Below are positions 39,986-50,816 of a stretch of 64,000 nucleotides of DNA, piece after piece. The stretch is taken from contig JAKUDP010000016.1 in assembly GCA_022570795.1 (NCBI GenBank), forward strand, positions 496,001 to 560,000. The letters run 5' to 3'. This stretch comes from Sphaerulina vaccinii (taxonomy: Eukaryota; Ascomycota; Dothideomycetes; Mycosphaerellales; Mycosphaerellaceae). The stretch's first letter is position 1; each line of letters begins with the position of its first letter. A program made the translations under genes and the position numbers. Under the pieces are notes generated by a model. The model made no database searches. It had not been told where the DNA came from and worked only from the letters and a program-made list of their open reading frames with translations.

Positions 39986-42900
39986 TTGGCCTGGCGGTCA
40001 TCTCCATCGCAGTATGGGTCACTGTCCATGGCTTCGTGCTCGATATCAGAGCCTCGCGGTTGGCTCTGACGGCCTCGCTGAAGGCCGGTCAATTGTCGAG
40101 CAATCTGGACGTGATGCAGACGTCCGCTAGTTTCGTGACGACAAGGGTGTTGATCCAGAATGCTTTGATGAGATACAACCTTTATGGCAATAACAGCGCG
40201 GACAACTGGGCATCATCTGCCGCAGATATGGCAGCAGCAATTGGCGGCGAAGCATCGCTCGGGCAGCAGCTACTCATGCAGTCTCGAGTGTATCCGGTAG
40301 ACGACACAGGTCCAGGTGGAACATCCTCGTTGCTTAACACCACCGGGGATTCTCTGATCAAGACAATACGCCTTCCCTATAGCTATCCAAACGGCTCAGC
40401 AGTGTATCTGGGTGCCAACGACAGTGCCTATGGCTATCCACCGACACTATACCCGAATCTGACATACTCCACTGGTAGCCCTGCTCGATACAGCGACTTC
40501 GTCATGTACCTCAACAGCACTCTCTTCCTAGGGCCATGGTTCGTCAACAGCACATACGCACTTGTATCGCTCACGATGCCAATTGTCAACAACACCGATC
40601 GCGACCAAGTTCTTGGCTATACTACGATAGTCATGAATGCCGCGCTCATTTCTCAGGTCATCAACTCTGCAGAAGGTCTAGACAAGACCGGCGAAACGTT
40701 GTTGATAGGACCAGCCGGTGCTACGAACAGATTGCCAAATGGTCTCGCTCTCGAAAGCAAAGACGAACCTGTGATCAACCTTCGTTACATCGTCCCAGTC
40801 AACAACACGGACAGCTCTCGACACCCTGATCACACACGCAATGGCACGAATCCGACTTTCAGTACAACCGACTTTCCCACTGTGTACACAGCTCTCGCAT
40901 CCACAGAAAGCTCGGGCTCCCAGCTCAGGGCCACCAACGAGGCTGGGAAGAAAGTCAGTATCGGCTATGCTATGCCAACGAGTCCAATGGTAGACTGGGC
41001 GGTACTGGTCGAAATGTCTCGTGATGAAGTGTGGCAACCGATCGACACTCTGCGCAAAGTGATCTTGGCCTGTCTTTTTGCGACTGCAGGCCTAATGGCT
41101 CTCATCGCTTTCCCGCTGGCTCATTTTGCAGCGCAGCCCATCGTTATGTTACGAGCAGCAACGCTCAGATCTGTCGATCCGCCAAGCACAGATGGACAAT
41201 CCGATATGGACTCCTTTGCGTACATGAGAGATGGTCCTGGCGATGAGCCTGCCGGCGCTGAATCTGAAGGCGAAGCTGCGTTGGCACGCAAGGAAGGTTT
41301 CAGCAATCCAGTGTCCAAGTGGAAGAGGAAACGTGACGCAGACGTTCAGGCTAGGCGCGAGGAACGTCGGAAGCGCGCGTTTCGAATACCTGGCCGAGTC
41401 AAGCAGCGCAGGGGCTGCATTAAGGACGAGCTCTCGGATCTAACGTACACCTTCAACGAGATGTCAGACGAGCTCATGATGCAGTATTCGAAACTGGACG
41501 AGCGTGTCAGGCAGCGGACGGCTGAACTAGAACTCAGCAAGAAGGCGGCCGAGGCGGCGAACGAATCGAAGACACTCTTCATTGCTAACATTTCGCACGA
41601 GCTGAAGACACCGTTAAACGGCATCCTTGGAATGTGCGCCGTGTGCATGCAAGAAGACGATCCTCTGAGACTCAAGCGCTCACTAGGCATCATCTACAAG
41701 AGTGGCGATTTACTGCTCAATCTACTCACAGATCTTCTCACGTTCAGCAAGAATCAGGTTGGACAAAGCTTGAGTCTCGATGAAAAGGAATTTCGATTGC
41801 GGGATGTCAGCTCTCAGACACTGGCCATCTTCGAACAGCAGGCCAAGGAGGCACGTATTGACCTGAAGGTACAATACGAGGGCGTCGGAGATCTAGGCAC
41901 CGACGATGCATCGCCTGACAAACTCTCGACATATGGTCCAAATTCGACAGGACGCCTGAGCGATATGATATTGTGGGGTGACATACATCGCATCTTACAA
42001 GTCGTCATCAACCTCACCAGTAACAGCTTGAAGTTCACGCCACCTGGAGGTTCAGTCGTGATCACGATACGTGCGCTGCCGGACAGACCCGACATTGAAA
42101 GTTGCGCAACTTCTTTGATCTCGAGACAATCGAATTCGATACGAGTAGGGAGATCTACGCGGCAACAGAACTCGGAGACTCCCGTCCCTAGACTCACCTC
42201 ACAAAGAAACTCCGATGCTTCTGTGCCACAGCTTGGCAAGCAGAAGAGTTCAGACACTACAGTACCGACCAGGCTGAGCATGGGAAAGAACTCCTCAGCA
42301 ACGGTACCAACCCTGGGCGTGCCACGGGCCTCAGACAAGTCTGTACCTAGACTCGCTACGGCGAACGCGATCAACGTTAGAGATAAGCCGCATGCTTCCA
42401 TTCATATCTCAGAACGAGCACGTTCACCTGCCTCTAGCAAGTATATATACTTCGAATTTGAAGTGTCCGATACTGGTCCGGGTATCCCGGAAGAGATTCA
42501 GGACAAAATATTTGAGCCCTTCATGCAGGGAGATCTTGGCCTGAGCAAGAAATTCGGTGGCACTGGTCTGGGCCTATCCATCTGCTCACAACTGGCCAGC
42601 TTGATGAGAGGCGATATGAGGGTTACAAGCACAGTAGGGCTTGGTAGCACCTTCACGATGAAGATTCCCATACGACATGTCCAAACTCGTGCCGATAGTT
42701 CGGCCAGCTCTGCCATAGGTATGGGAAGCGTCGGTAGCTCCTTGGCAGGCTCGCGCACGTCTTCGCCACAGCGTCCCCATGGTCCAGCGGACTTCGAGGG
42801 TGGTAGTACACCCAACTCGCCGGAGTCTGTCAAACCAAAGGCGAAAGACGTCGGCGATGTCAAGCCGCCTCCTCAATCCCGTCTAGTTGGCCTCAGTCAG

Positions 42901-43776
42901 CCCTACCTCACCACATCAAAGCCGGCCGAGTCTCCAAGCTCTCAAGACGAAGCTATGAAGCGAATATCTGCCACAGCTACTGGAAGCGCCAAGATTCGAG
43001 TGCTGGTAGCAGAAGACAATAAGATCAACCAGGAGGTTGTCCTCCGCATGCTGAAACTCGAAGATATCTACGACGTCGTGGTTGCTAGGGATGGCCAAGA
43101 GGCGTTGGATCTCGTGAAAAGCTCAATGCGCGCAGACTCGCGTCCTTTCAATCTCATATTCATGTAAGTCGACGCGTTGGGTCTTCGTATTTGGACAATC
43201 GCTAATCTTTGTGCTTTCTCTAGGGACGTGCAGATGTAAGTCGTTAGGGTAGCGCGCGTGTATGAGAGGATCGCTGACATATGTACTAGGCCGAACGTGG
43301 ATGGCTTGACCAGCACCAAGATGATCAGAGCTATAGGATATCAAGCGCCAATTGTAGCCTTGACAGCCTTTGCGGAAGAGAGCAACATCAAAGACTGCTA
43401 CGATTCGGGCATGAACTACTTCCTGTAAGCACTGGCAGCCATCAATCTTCAGGATCGCGCACTGACTTGACTTAGCTCGAAACCAATCCGCAGACCACAG
43501 CTCAAAAAGGTGCTCAAGGAGTATATCGCGCCAATCCTTGAAGAGCCCGAGGAAGAAGAAACGCCCACGCCTCCACTGATAGGGCCAGGAAACCACAACA
43601 CTACAATTGTCATGGTAAACAACGAAAGAACATCGCAAGATTCGAAGAGAAATGAAATTACGACAGAAAATGCTAATGGAACAATGGATACTACAGGTCG
43701 ATCATTCTTCGCGATCCCAGGCTCTAACGTGGCCAAGTCCGATGATGGGTCGGCCTCACCTAGAACGGTCGCGTAG
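39931..43776 (+). CDS. SLN1: Group VI hybrid histidine kinase, SLN1-type osmosensor
   Basis: Exons 39931-43163, 43224-43235, 43290-43424 and 43476-43776 (introns 60, 54 and 51 bp) encode 1,226 residues. Two membrane segments (residues ~8-32 and ~374-396) flank a large extracellular sensor domain with many Asn glycosylation sites. Then a HAMP-like linker and coiled coil, the dimerisation helix ISHELKTPLNG with phospho-His 556, ATP-binding motifs (ILQVVINLTSNSLKF, DTGPGIP, GGTGLGLSI), and the receiver domain (VLVAEDNKIN, phospho-acceptor Asp ~1079 in MDVQMP, then ALTAFA and Lys of SKP). A ~90-residue Ser/Thr/Pro-rich insert splits the ATPase domain. By family it feeds Ypd1-Ssk1 and the Hog1 pathway. 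A different C-terminus, ending at 43957, is possible through an extra 67-bp intron at 43697-43763. Confidence 0.92.
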
Positions 43777-44749
43777 CAAGACGAGCAGCAGCGATCCCAC
43801 ACCTGCGAGATCACGTTCCGCGACCGTACCTGGGCTTGATGACCAGCAGCCGCAAAGTCCCGGAGGTGAAAGTCCCGGTGGTGGCTATTTCAGCAATGAA
43901 ACAGGACCTTTGGTGAGAAAGAAGGGCAGCAAAAAAGCACGTTTCAGCGATGGATAACAAGATGTAATATGAGCGAGGTGTTTGGGTGTTTTCGTGTTGG
44001 GTGCCTCATCGGGAGACCTCCGAGACAGTGTGTCGATGAAGGAGTAGGAATTGAAGCATGCGTTACTTTTGTGTGTGAAGACAAGATCACGAAGACTGTA
44101 CATATGAGATTACACTGAAGTAGCGGTCTTTCCGCTTTCTACTGGCATATGCTCTCGCTCCACTTTCATGCGTTGCACCAATCGATGTTGACACTTTCCG
44201 GACTTTGGTCTATCAACGAGAAAAGTAGACTTGTCTGCTCGGAATGGTGCTCTAGGCACCTCAAGCTATCATTGCCCGCCCACCCGGGCGCTGTGCTGAC
44301 AGCAGATTCCATAGACACTATCATGGAGCAGTCGAAAGTAGGTGAGCGTCAATGCGGGATGGAAACGGAGACCGTGCGTCCGAAATAGCGACATTTCGCG
44401 AATGTCGACAATACAACCAATCCTCAGTCCCAGTCGCAGTACGCTTCGAGACGACTCCAAAACCCACAAGTACTCTTCTTGTGATGTATAGAGGCAGGAT
44501 CATCATTCGTGAACGCGCTGCTCTAAAGTTGACCTTACTGCCGCCATCCCATTTGTCGTCCCAGTAGTTTCGGGCAACCCTAAGTATAGAAGTTCTTCCG
44601 CGCCATTTCAGATTGATAAGAGATCATGATGAGCATACTTGTTGAGTGCATAGCCATGAGTCTGTGAGTGAGTGAGTGAGCACGAAAGTTCACGCGTACG
44701 CAACGCACTCGAAGATCAGTACTGATAAGTCACTTCTTCATGATGCTGT
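43777..44749. other. Convergent intergenic region, no gene seen
   Basis: About 970 bp between SLN1 (plus) and the ferric reductase (minus). The first 180 bases continue a coding-like frame in phase with a possible alternative SLN1 terminus (to 43957). A GTGA microsatellite lies at about 44664-44681. Frames of 60-80 codons elsewhere have no motif. Confidence 0.4.
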
Positions 44750-46819
44750 CTATGAAAAGCTTTCAACATGCAAATAGCATCCCTGCGCACCTGTCCCTTT
44801 ATGTATGGCTCTTGAGTCACTCAAGCTGACCAATGTGTTTCTTACTGTCGATGTCAATCCCAAAGGCCCACACACAGCTACAGCTGACTCTCCTGCTGCA
44901 CCATTAAGCAAATCGAGCATAAGCTGCTCTACATCTGGTCGGCCAGAGAAGAAGGTCGCGCAAGAGAGGAATGGCAGTCGCGTGCCACTAGAGACTGGCT
45001 TTGAGAGCAGCTGTACTGTTGAGCTTGTTGTCGGGTTCTTGCCAGCCGCGGGTGTGGACTTGATCTCTTCGCCATTGTCATCTTCATCAACGACAACACA
45101 ACAGCATGGACCTTGAGACTTGTCGCACTCGCAGCCACACTCTTTGGCAACGCTGTTCTCTTGATCTGTGAACTCGTCTGCACATGTGACATAGATGCTG
45201 ATCTGCGCCTCGATGCCAGAAGTATGAAGCTTCTCATGTGCTGCCTCGAGTTCATCGCTCACCCAGCGAGCACAGCTGCTCTTCTTCACGCACCAGACCA
45301 AGTGCACACGGCGGACAGGTAGCTTCTTGCCTTGCTTGACAGAGCGCTCCGCCAAATCCTGAAGCAAGGAGAGGTTGAACGTGATGCCAGTGGAACCGGC
45401 TAGGAGCAGCACGGAGTCGAAAGCGGCAAAGTCTGACTGCGAGCCTCCGTACGGACCGTCCACGATCGCAGCGTGGGTGACATGGCTGATCTGAGCACTT
45501 TGTTCAATGTCAGATGCCTCTTTGTTGTCTGCAATGAGTGCTTCGGAAGACGAGTTCGCTCCATGATAGATCTTGCTGGTGAATCCTCGGTGGCCCTTGA
45601 GCACGAAGACAAGATCTCCATTGTGTGATTCTGGTGTTGACAGTATTGTAGCAGGATGACTTTGCAGGAACCCGAACTTAGGAATCGAGAGAAGGACGTG
45701 TGATCCTGGCCGCCATCGTTTGATCGATCGGTTGGAGATGCGTAGCTTGGTCACACCGCCATCGAGCTGTACCATTGACGCTCGGCTGACTCGTGCATTG
45801 TTCCACGCAAGTAGCGTGAACCTGAGGAGACGGTCTGCTAGGTACAAACCAACAGGGATGTAGATGTATACTCGACTTGTCAGTGCTGTACTAGGCAGGT
45901 GGAACATTATTGCGATAATGAAGCCGAAGAAAGTGATGATGTGTTGTGCGACGAAGACCTCGTAGGACAGGTGCCGCAGTGGAGCCACAGTGCTGATGTT
46001 CATCCAGAGCAGAAGCGCGAAAGCTGCGATACCAGTAGTTGGACAATCATCAGTCTGCCATTCGAGACGCGTAAGACCATATTTCTGCCAGCCATAGCTC
46101 TGGAATGCGAAGTGAAATATGGCCAAAAGCAACATAGTCCTGGCAGACCATCGATGTAGCACATTCAGACGTTCCCAAGATGTTCCAGTCAACATCCCAA
46201 TCACACTGTGCTTGTTGATGAGCAAGATCAACAGAGGCATCTGTGCAACAGCGAGCCAGCCAGCTCGTACACCTAGCCCTTGCCAGTATTGCGCGCCTTC
46301 GATAGAGTTGTCTGAGAACTCCAAAGCGAGCACAAATGCCAGGTAGATGACAACCAGGGCTACCGTGCCGAGAGGTGGTACTTTGAAGCCTGCAAATCGT
46401 GTCGGCGTGAACTGCAGGTAGGTCGATTCTCGTCCTAAAGCTGTGACTGTGGCTAACCATGTCGATGGGAACTGCTTTGGTCTTGCCGGATCCGATTTGC
46501 GTCGCGCAGCCTCGCGGAGGCGGTGCTGTAGTGTCAACCAGCGTGCGAAGGTGAAGAGCATCGCCGCTGCCACAAGTGCTACTACGCCATACCAGAACAT
46601 CTTCGCGTAATTCGCGCCATCTGCCTTGAGATAACCATCGTCCAGTAGGTCTTCCAGGAAGGCACTGGCTTGGGTCTGGTTGGAGAAGTCGACGCCTGCT
46701 GCAGAGAGTGGTTCCGATGATGTGCTGGAGTCCATTCCGCTCATGTCCATATCCATATCGGCTTCTGTGGACTCATCATGGCCCTCGTGACGCCGCAGCA
46801 GGGCGGGTTGCCACCCCAT
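44750..46819 (-). CDS. Ferric-chelate reductase (FRE family)
   Basis: Uninterrupted frame of 689 residues, ATG at 46819. An N-terminal segment of ~70 residues with an MDMDMSGMD Met/Asp cluster precedes 6-7 membrane helices. The ferric-reductase domain has His pairs in VLHRWSARTMLLLAIFHF and FVAQHIITFFGF. Then come the FAD-binding PGSHVLLSIPKFGFLQSHPATI, the NADPH-binding LLLAGSTGITFNLSLL and a terminal region with VCGP. Between them is an insertion with AKECGCECDKSQGPCCC, seven Cys in 17 residues, common in fungal Fre proteins. The enzyme reduces extracellular Fe(III) or Cu(II) for uptake. Expression is usually iron-repressed; no GATA-type site was identified by eye. It is unrelated in sequence detail to NoxA upstream. 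Confidence 0.9.
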   Translation of the reverse strand: MGWQPALLRRHEGHDESTEADMDMDMSGMDSSTSSEPLSAAGVDFSNQTQASAFLEDLLDDGYLKADGANYAKMFWYGVVALVAAAMLFTFARWLTLQHRLREAARRKSDPARPKQFPSTWLATVTALGRESTYLQFTPTRFAGFKVPPLGTVALVVIYLAFVLALEFSDNSIEGAQYWQGLGVRAGWLAVAQMPLLILLINKHSVIGMLTGTSWERLNVLHRWSARTMLLLAIFHFAFQSYGWQKYGLTRLEWQTDDCPTTGIAAFALLLWMNISTVAPLRHLSYEVFVAQHIITFFGFIIAIMFHLPSTALTSRVYIYIPVGLYLADRLLRFTLLAWNNARVSRASMVQLDGGVTKLRISNRSIKRWRPGSHVLLSIPKFGFLQSHPATILSTPESHNGDLVFVLKGHRGFTSKIYHGANSSSEALIADNKEASDIEQSAQISHVTHAAIVDGPYGGSQSDFAAFDSVLLLAGSTGITFNLSLLQDLAERSVKQGKKLPVRRVHLVWCVKKSSCARWVSDELEAAHEKLHTSGIEAQISIYVTCADEFTDQENSVAKECGCECDKSQGPCCCVVVDEDDNGEEIKSTPAAGKNPTTSSTVQLLSKPVSSGTRLPFLSCATFFSGRPDVEQLMLDLLNGAAGESAVAVCGPLGLTSTVRNTLVSLSDSRAIHKGTGAQGCYLHVESFS

Positions 46820-47381
46820 GCTTGCGATGTGAGCTGATGCTGTTGTATTGTGCTTGATTACGCGACAGCTTTCCGAGTCAGCCTCTGGAATGCAAAGTGG
46901 CCTCGCCTCAGCACATCAAGAAATCTAGACTGCAGCAGTCACTGATGCCGCGCTGAATTCTGACGTCCAGAAAGAGTCGCGAGACTTCGAGGGACTGGTT
47001 AATCAGATGCAATGCTGTATGCTTGAAAACAATCGCGTGTACTTTAGGAGAAGATGTTGTGTTTGTTGCGAGCCAATCTGAAGCGATGGAATGAGGACGA
47101 GAAGATCAGCACTTGCCTTTTGATCGCCTAGCGCGAAGTGCGCACTTGGTCTTTGTTATTTTGGTGAGGAAGGTGCGCGAACTCGTGGACCTTCGAGCAA
47201 GTTTCCACTTTTGCTTCCCAAAAGGGAAGGACCCACTGTTCTGCGTATATGCAGATGCAAAGGCTCTGGATGGCGGTACAGTATTCGGAATATTGGAGTT
47301 GGAACATTTGTGCTGTATCATGCAATCATTCATTCGTATAGGCTAATCAAACAAATCCCTTCATATACTACTCCACCAGCT
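46820..47381. other. Intergenic, ferric reductase promoter
   Basis: About 560 bp between two minus-strand genes. It holds the ferric reductase promoter and the 3' end of the AsaB-like gene. A 77-codon plus-strand frame has no motif. Confidence 0.4.
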
Positions 47382-48239
47382 CTAACCAAAGACCAAAGCC
47401 CTGACCTCAATTGACTCTCTTCCAGGCCAGTCAGGCTTCGTCCTTGGGTCCACGAAAGCAGAGTGAGGTGTTCTCGCTCCATCCTTGCTATCGTAACACT
47501 GAAGGAGAATCCTCTCATCATTCTTCATGCCTGACCAATAGTACCACTTCCCGTTAGGCGTGTATTTCACACCCGCAGTCTCTCCAGTACGGTGAGGGTA
47601 TCTGTGCTCGACAGGTACAATGTCCTCATCAGGCACGGATCGCGAGTCTGCGTAAGCGAGAGGAGAGGCAACAACTGGTCCGTTCAAAGGTCTCCAGACG
47701 TTGATCAATCTGACACGGTCGTTCTTCAGTGCTTCAGCTTCGTCTCCCATGTGATAATCGACACGCATGTTCGCCGACTTCGTGGTCTGATCGATATGTG
47801 CTCTGTTCACTGGAGCTCGCTTCGCATTGGAATCACTTCTTCGAACAGTGTGATCGAAGATGAAAATCCTCTTCGCGCCTTGGACTTTGTCCAGTAGGAG
47901 GTTCTCCACTTCGTTGTAGTATGTCTTCTCGATCTTTGCATCGTCGCTGAAGTCTTCGTTCTTCATTTCACTGTGAACTTCTTGCAGGACTCCAAATCCT
48001 CGCTCATTCATGTCGAATTCATGTTCTCTTCCTCGAATGTCTTGAAGTGTGATGTCGTGGCTATCCTCGCCATAGTTTCGCTGTGGTAGGCCTTCTGGAG
48101 GAGTTTCGATGTAATTGAAAGGTACAGCGCCATCTGCTGGCGCCTTATAAAAGATGAGGCTCGAGTGAGCTTCGCCACGAGGAATGGGGATGTCGTTGGA
48201 GACGCCAAACTTCTGCTGGGTCTGCGTTTGGGTGGTCAT
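47382..48239 (-). CDS. AsaB / CmcJ-like non-heme oxygenase family protein
   Basis: Frame of 285 residues from the ATG at 48239; the frame is open 20 codons upstream from a TTG only. The family is recognised by ordered motifs: PFNYIETPPEG, FDHTVRR, RAHIDQT, INVWRPLNGPVVASPLAYADSRSV, HRYPHRTGETAGVKY and YYWSGMKNDERILLQCYDS. These belong to the CmcJ/NvfI-like or AsaB group, whose members include oxygenases and methoxylation partners in secondary metabolism (for example the aspergillic acid and cephamycin pathways); His and Asp in HIDQT are likely metal ligands. Which reaction occurs here is unknown, and I see no cluster around it. It lies 560 bp upstream of the ferric reductase on the same strand. 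Confidence 0.88.
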   Translation of the reverse strand: MTTQTQTQQKFGVSNDIPIPRGEAHSSLIFYKAPADGAVPFNYIETPPEGLPQRNYGEDSHDITLQDIRGREHEFDMNERGFGVLQEVHSEMKNEDFSDDAKIEKTYYNEVENLLLDKVQGAKRIFIFDHTVRRSDSNAKRAPVNRAHIDQTTKSANMRVDYHMGDEAEALKNDRVRLINVWRPLNGPVVASPLAYADSRSVPDEDIVPVEHRYPHRTGETAGVKYTPNGKWYYWSGMKNDERILLQCYDSKDGARTPHSAFVDPRTKPDWPGRESIEVRALVFG

Positions 48240-48913
48240 GGTGGTCGTCGTACTGTTTTCAATGGCTGGTATGCTGTATGCTGTTGGTATCCTAGTCAAG
48301 ATGTAGTAGTATACTTGGGTTAATCACTGCGATCTGTATATGGTAGTGGCGACCCCCAACATATATACCTATTTCTCAACCTAGACTTGCATTTCTAATC
48401 CATGTACAAAGAGTAGGACTGATGATTTGACGTACAATGCCGAGGAAATCGTCATTGCCATGTTGCCGGCCAGAGGATCGTTCAGGTGCGCCAGATGTGC
48501 GGAGGTACCGAGTACCTCTCTACCTCTCATGGTGTGCTCTCCAATCATCTCATCGTTGCTTAGATCATCATCTGGTTGCGTGCTCAGCGTAAGCATGTCG
48601 TAGAAAGACGTAGTCTGCAGGCTTTGGTAAGTGATCCCGGCCTGTGTCACGTGTAAGGTGGTCTCGGACGAGTTTCGTCTTTCAGACTAGTAAGGCTGAA
48701 TCTGCTCAAAGTTGTGGCTGAACTGCTGCTTATGGACTGTGGACGATATCGTGATGTCGTCGACGGCTTGAAATGGCTTGCCCATTAAACGTTGTAAAAG
48801 GGTATAGAACTACTAAGGTGACGGCCCTCTGCGCGTATGGCACTCCTCCGGATTCGTGCTCTCTCTCATATGCTTTCATCATTCGTCTCATTACGTCGTC
48901 GTGATGCGAATCG
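48240..48913. other. Intergenic, promoter of AsaB-like gene
   Basis: About 670 bp. A 90-codon minus-strand frame (48381-48650) has no motif. Nothing else is seen. Confidence 0.4.
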
Positions 48914-50816
48914 CTACGCTGAACGCTGCACGACAAATATGCCCACCTCAATACCACTCGTCGGCTCCTGTCCTAACGGGTATGGGTTCTTGAGCACTCC
49001 TTCCACAAGGTGTCCTACGAGCTCTGTTGCTGTAGAAGCTCGTTCCATGTGCTGGTTGCTACTCTTCTTGAGTGCCTCCTGCGTTGCACGAGTGACTGTC
49101 TCCTTTATCCGAGGATACTCTTGCTTCGGCCACCAGTCTTTCGCCCACGCTGCACGTGAAATGCGGACGCAGGCTTTGGACGCATGCACAGTGGCATAGC
49201 TGCCTCGTTTTCGTTGCGCCAGCCGCGCGCAAAGCGTTTGCATGGACCGCCGCATTTGCTCAAAGTCTTCCATGTCTTTTGCAGCTGCCATAGTCCCAAG
49301 ATCTTGACTCAGGCTCCAGGACAATCCGTGAACCACCTGGGTCGTTCGAAGCAGAGGGTCAAGAATCGGGCTGAGATATTCTCTCATGAATGTCTCTGCT
49401 CCAGTCTTCGTAGGGTATATGAAGACGAGAGTGCCTCCTGCAGGAGACAGTTCAACAAGCCTATCAACGAGAAGCTAAGGAGCGCAAGGTCAGTCTCTGC
49501 TCCTGAAGCATTATGTTCGACTTTAGCTTACCGAAGGCCCACTTGGATCGAACAGATTCTTGAACTCGTTGGATGAAGATGGCGGTATATATCGCTCTAC
49601 AATGCCAAGGTTCACGGTTGACGGAGGTACGACAGGTCGCGGTGATCGAGGTAGGGTAGACTGATCATCTTGGTAGTCGGAAATGGGTACTGCGCTGGCG
49701 AATATCTTTTGCGCGAAATAATCGTCTCCAGCTTGAGCGCCAGGAGTGCTTGGGGGTGAAGTTGGTATGTCGGGAAGGTTGAATTTGCCAGGTATTGCGT
49801 GAAAGACGTTGATCCAGGTAGGTGGGTTCGAAGGTGTGTTCGCTCCTATTCGCTCGAGTATGGTATTGTAAATATGCCCGTTATCAGACGGCACAGGAAG
49901 TGCATGTGAGAGGACTCGCAGGGGATTGTTGGGGATAGCAGCACTGCGAACATTGTTCACTGTGACTTGGTAAGCACTATACTCAAGATCAAGTCTGGTT
50001 GTTGCTTACCTAGTATTTCAAGAGCACCATCTATCCAGGCTATCGAATCTATGGCTCGTTAGACTTGGCGCATCTCGGGCTTCTACAGAGGACATACATA
50101 CCCTCGGTCGAATCTGGCACCACATTGGCTTCTTTGGCAACTGCCACAGGTCTCTCGCCACTACTCCGGGCTGCTGCCGAGAGAAGACTGTTTAGATCGG
50201 AAGATCTCGAGTCCACAGGCGCATTGGAAAGATTGGCCAAAATTGTTGCGCGCCATGCCGGTTCCGAGTCGGCTGGCGGTGTGAGTGTGGCAACATCGTG
50301 TCGAAATGGTGTCTTTATCATGCCCGGTGGTAGTCTTGGTTTCACTGGCACTGCTGTCGCCCAGGAGGGGCTGATTTCTAGTTCGTGCATGACACCAAGA
50401 GGTCTGAAATCCGCGAAGTCTCCATCCGCTGCTGTCGGATCAGAGGCGCCGGCGGAGGAGGGAGTGTCGTGAAAACTAAGGCTGCCAAATCGGTCGGGGT
50501 GAGGAGCGCCGATGCCCAGTAGCTCGAATGAGGGCAGGCGCAGGTTGTGAGCAGGCCTCGAAAACTGCTGTCGAGGTGGTGGACTTGTGTGGACGGGAGC
50601 CAGAGCACCTCCAAGGATAGAGAACATGTCGGGTAAGCAGTTCTCAGAGGCAGCAGGTGTCATCACTGAAGGAGGTGTTGCTACCGGGGAAGGCTCCGCC
50701 GGTAACATGCCTTCCAAGAAGAAACCACTGTCAGATCGCGATGTTTGCTCGTCGGATGGAAGCTGTGGAGTCGCGGCAGATGACAGGATTCCATGATCAA
50801 ACGCAGGTGTGGCCAT
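48914..50816 (-). CDS. Four-exon protein of unknown function
   Basis: Exons 50816-50102, 50048-50010, 49959-49532 and 49474-48914 with introns of 53, 50 and 57 bp, all GT-AG and keeping frame, encode 580 residues. The N-terminal ~230 residues are Ser/Pro-rich and disordered. The 13-codon second exon (SIAWIDGALEI) and the third (VRSAAIPNNPLRVLSHALPVP, then GHIYNTILERIG) look folded, and the last (LLVDRLVELSPAGGTLVFIYPTKTGAETF) has the strand-loop look of a Rossmann or methyltransferase-like fold. No catalytic motif is clear. The frame is open 17 codons before the ATG from a GTG, so a further 5' exon is possible. Confidence is in the gene model, not in function. Confidence 0.75.

Noticed and set aside
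31161..46819. NoxA and ferric reductase as a functional redox pair
   Set aside because: They share a fold but lie 12 kb apart with unrelated genes between them; proximity looks accidental.
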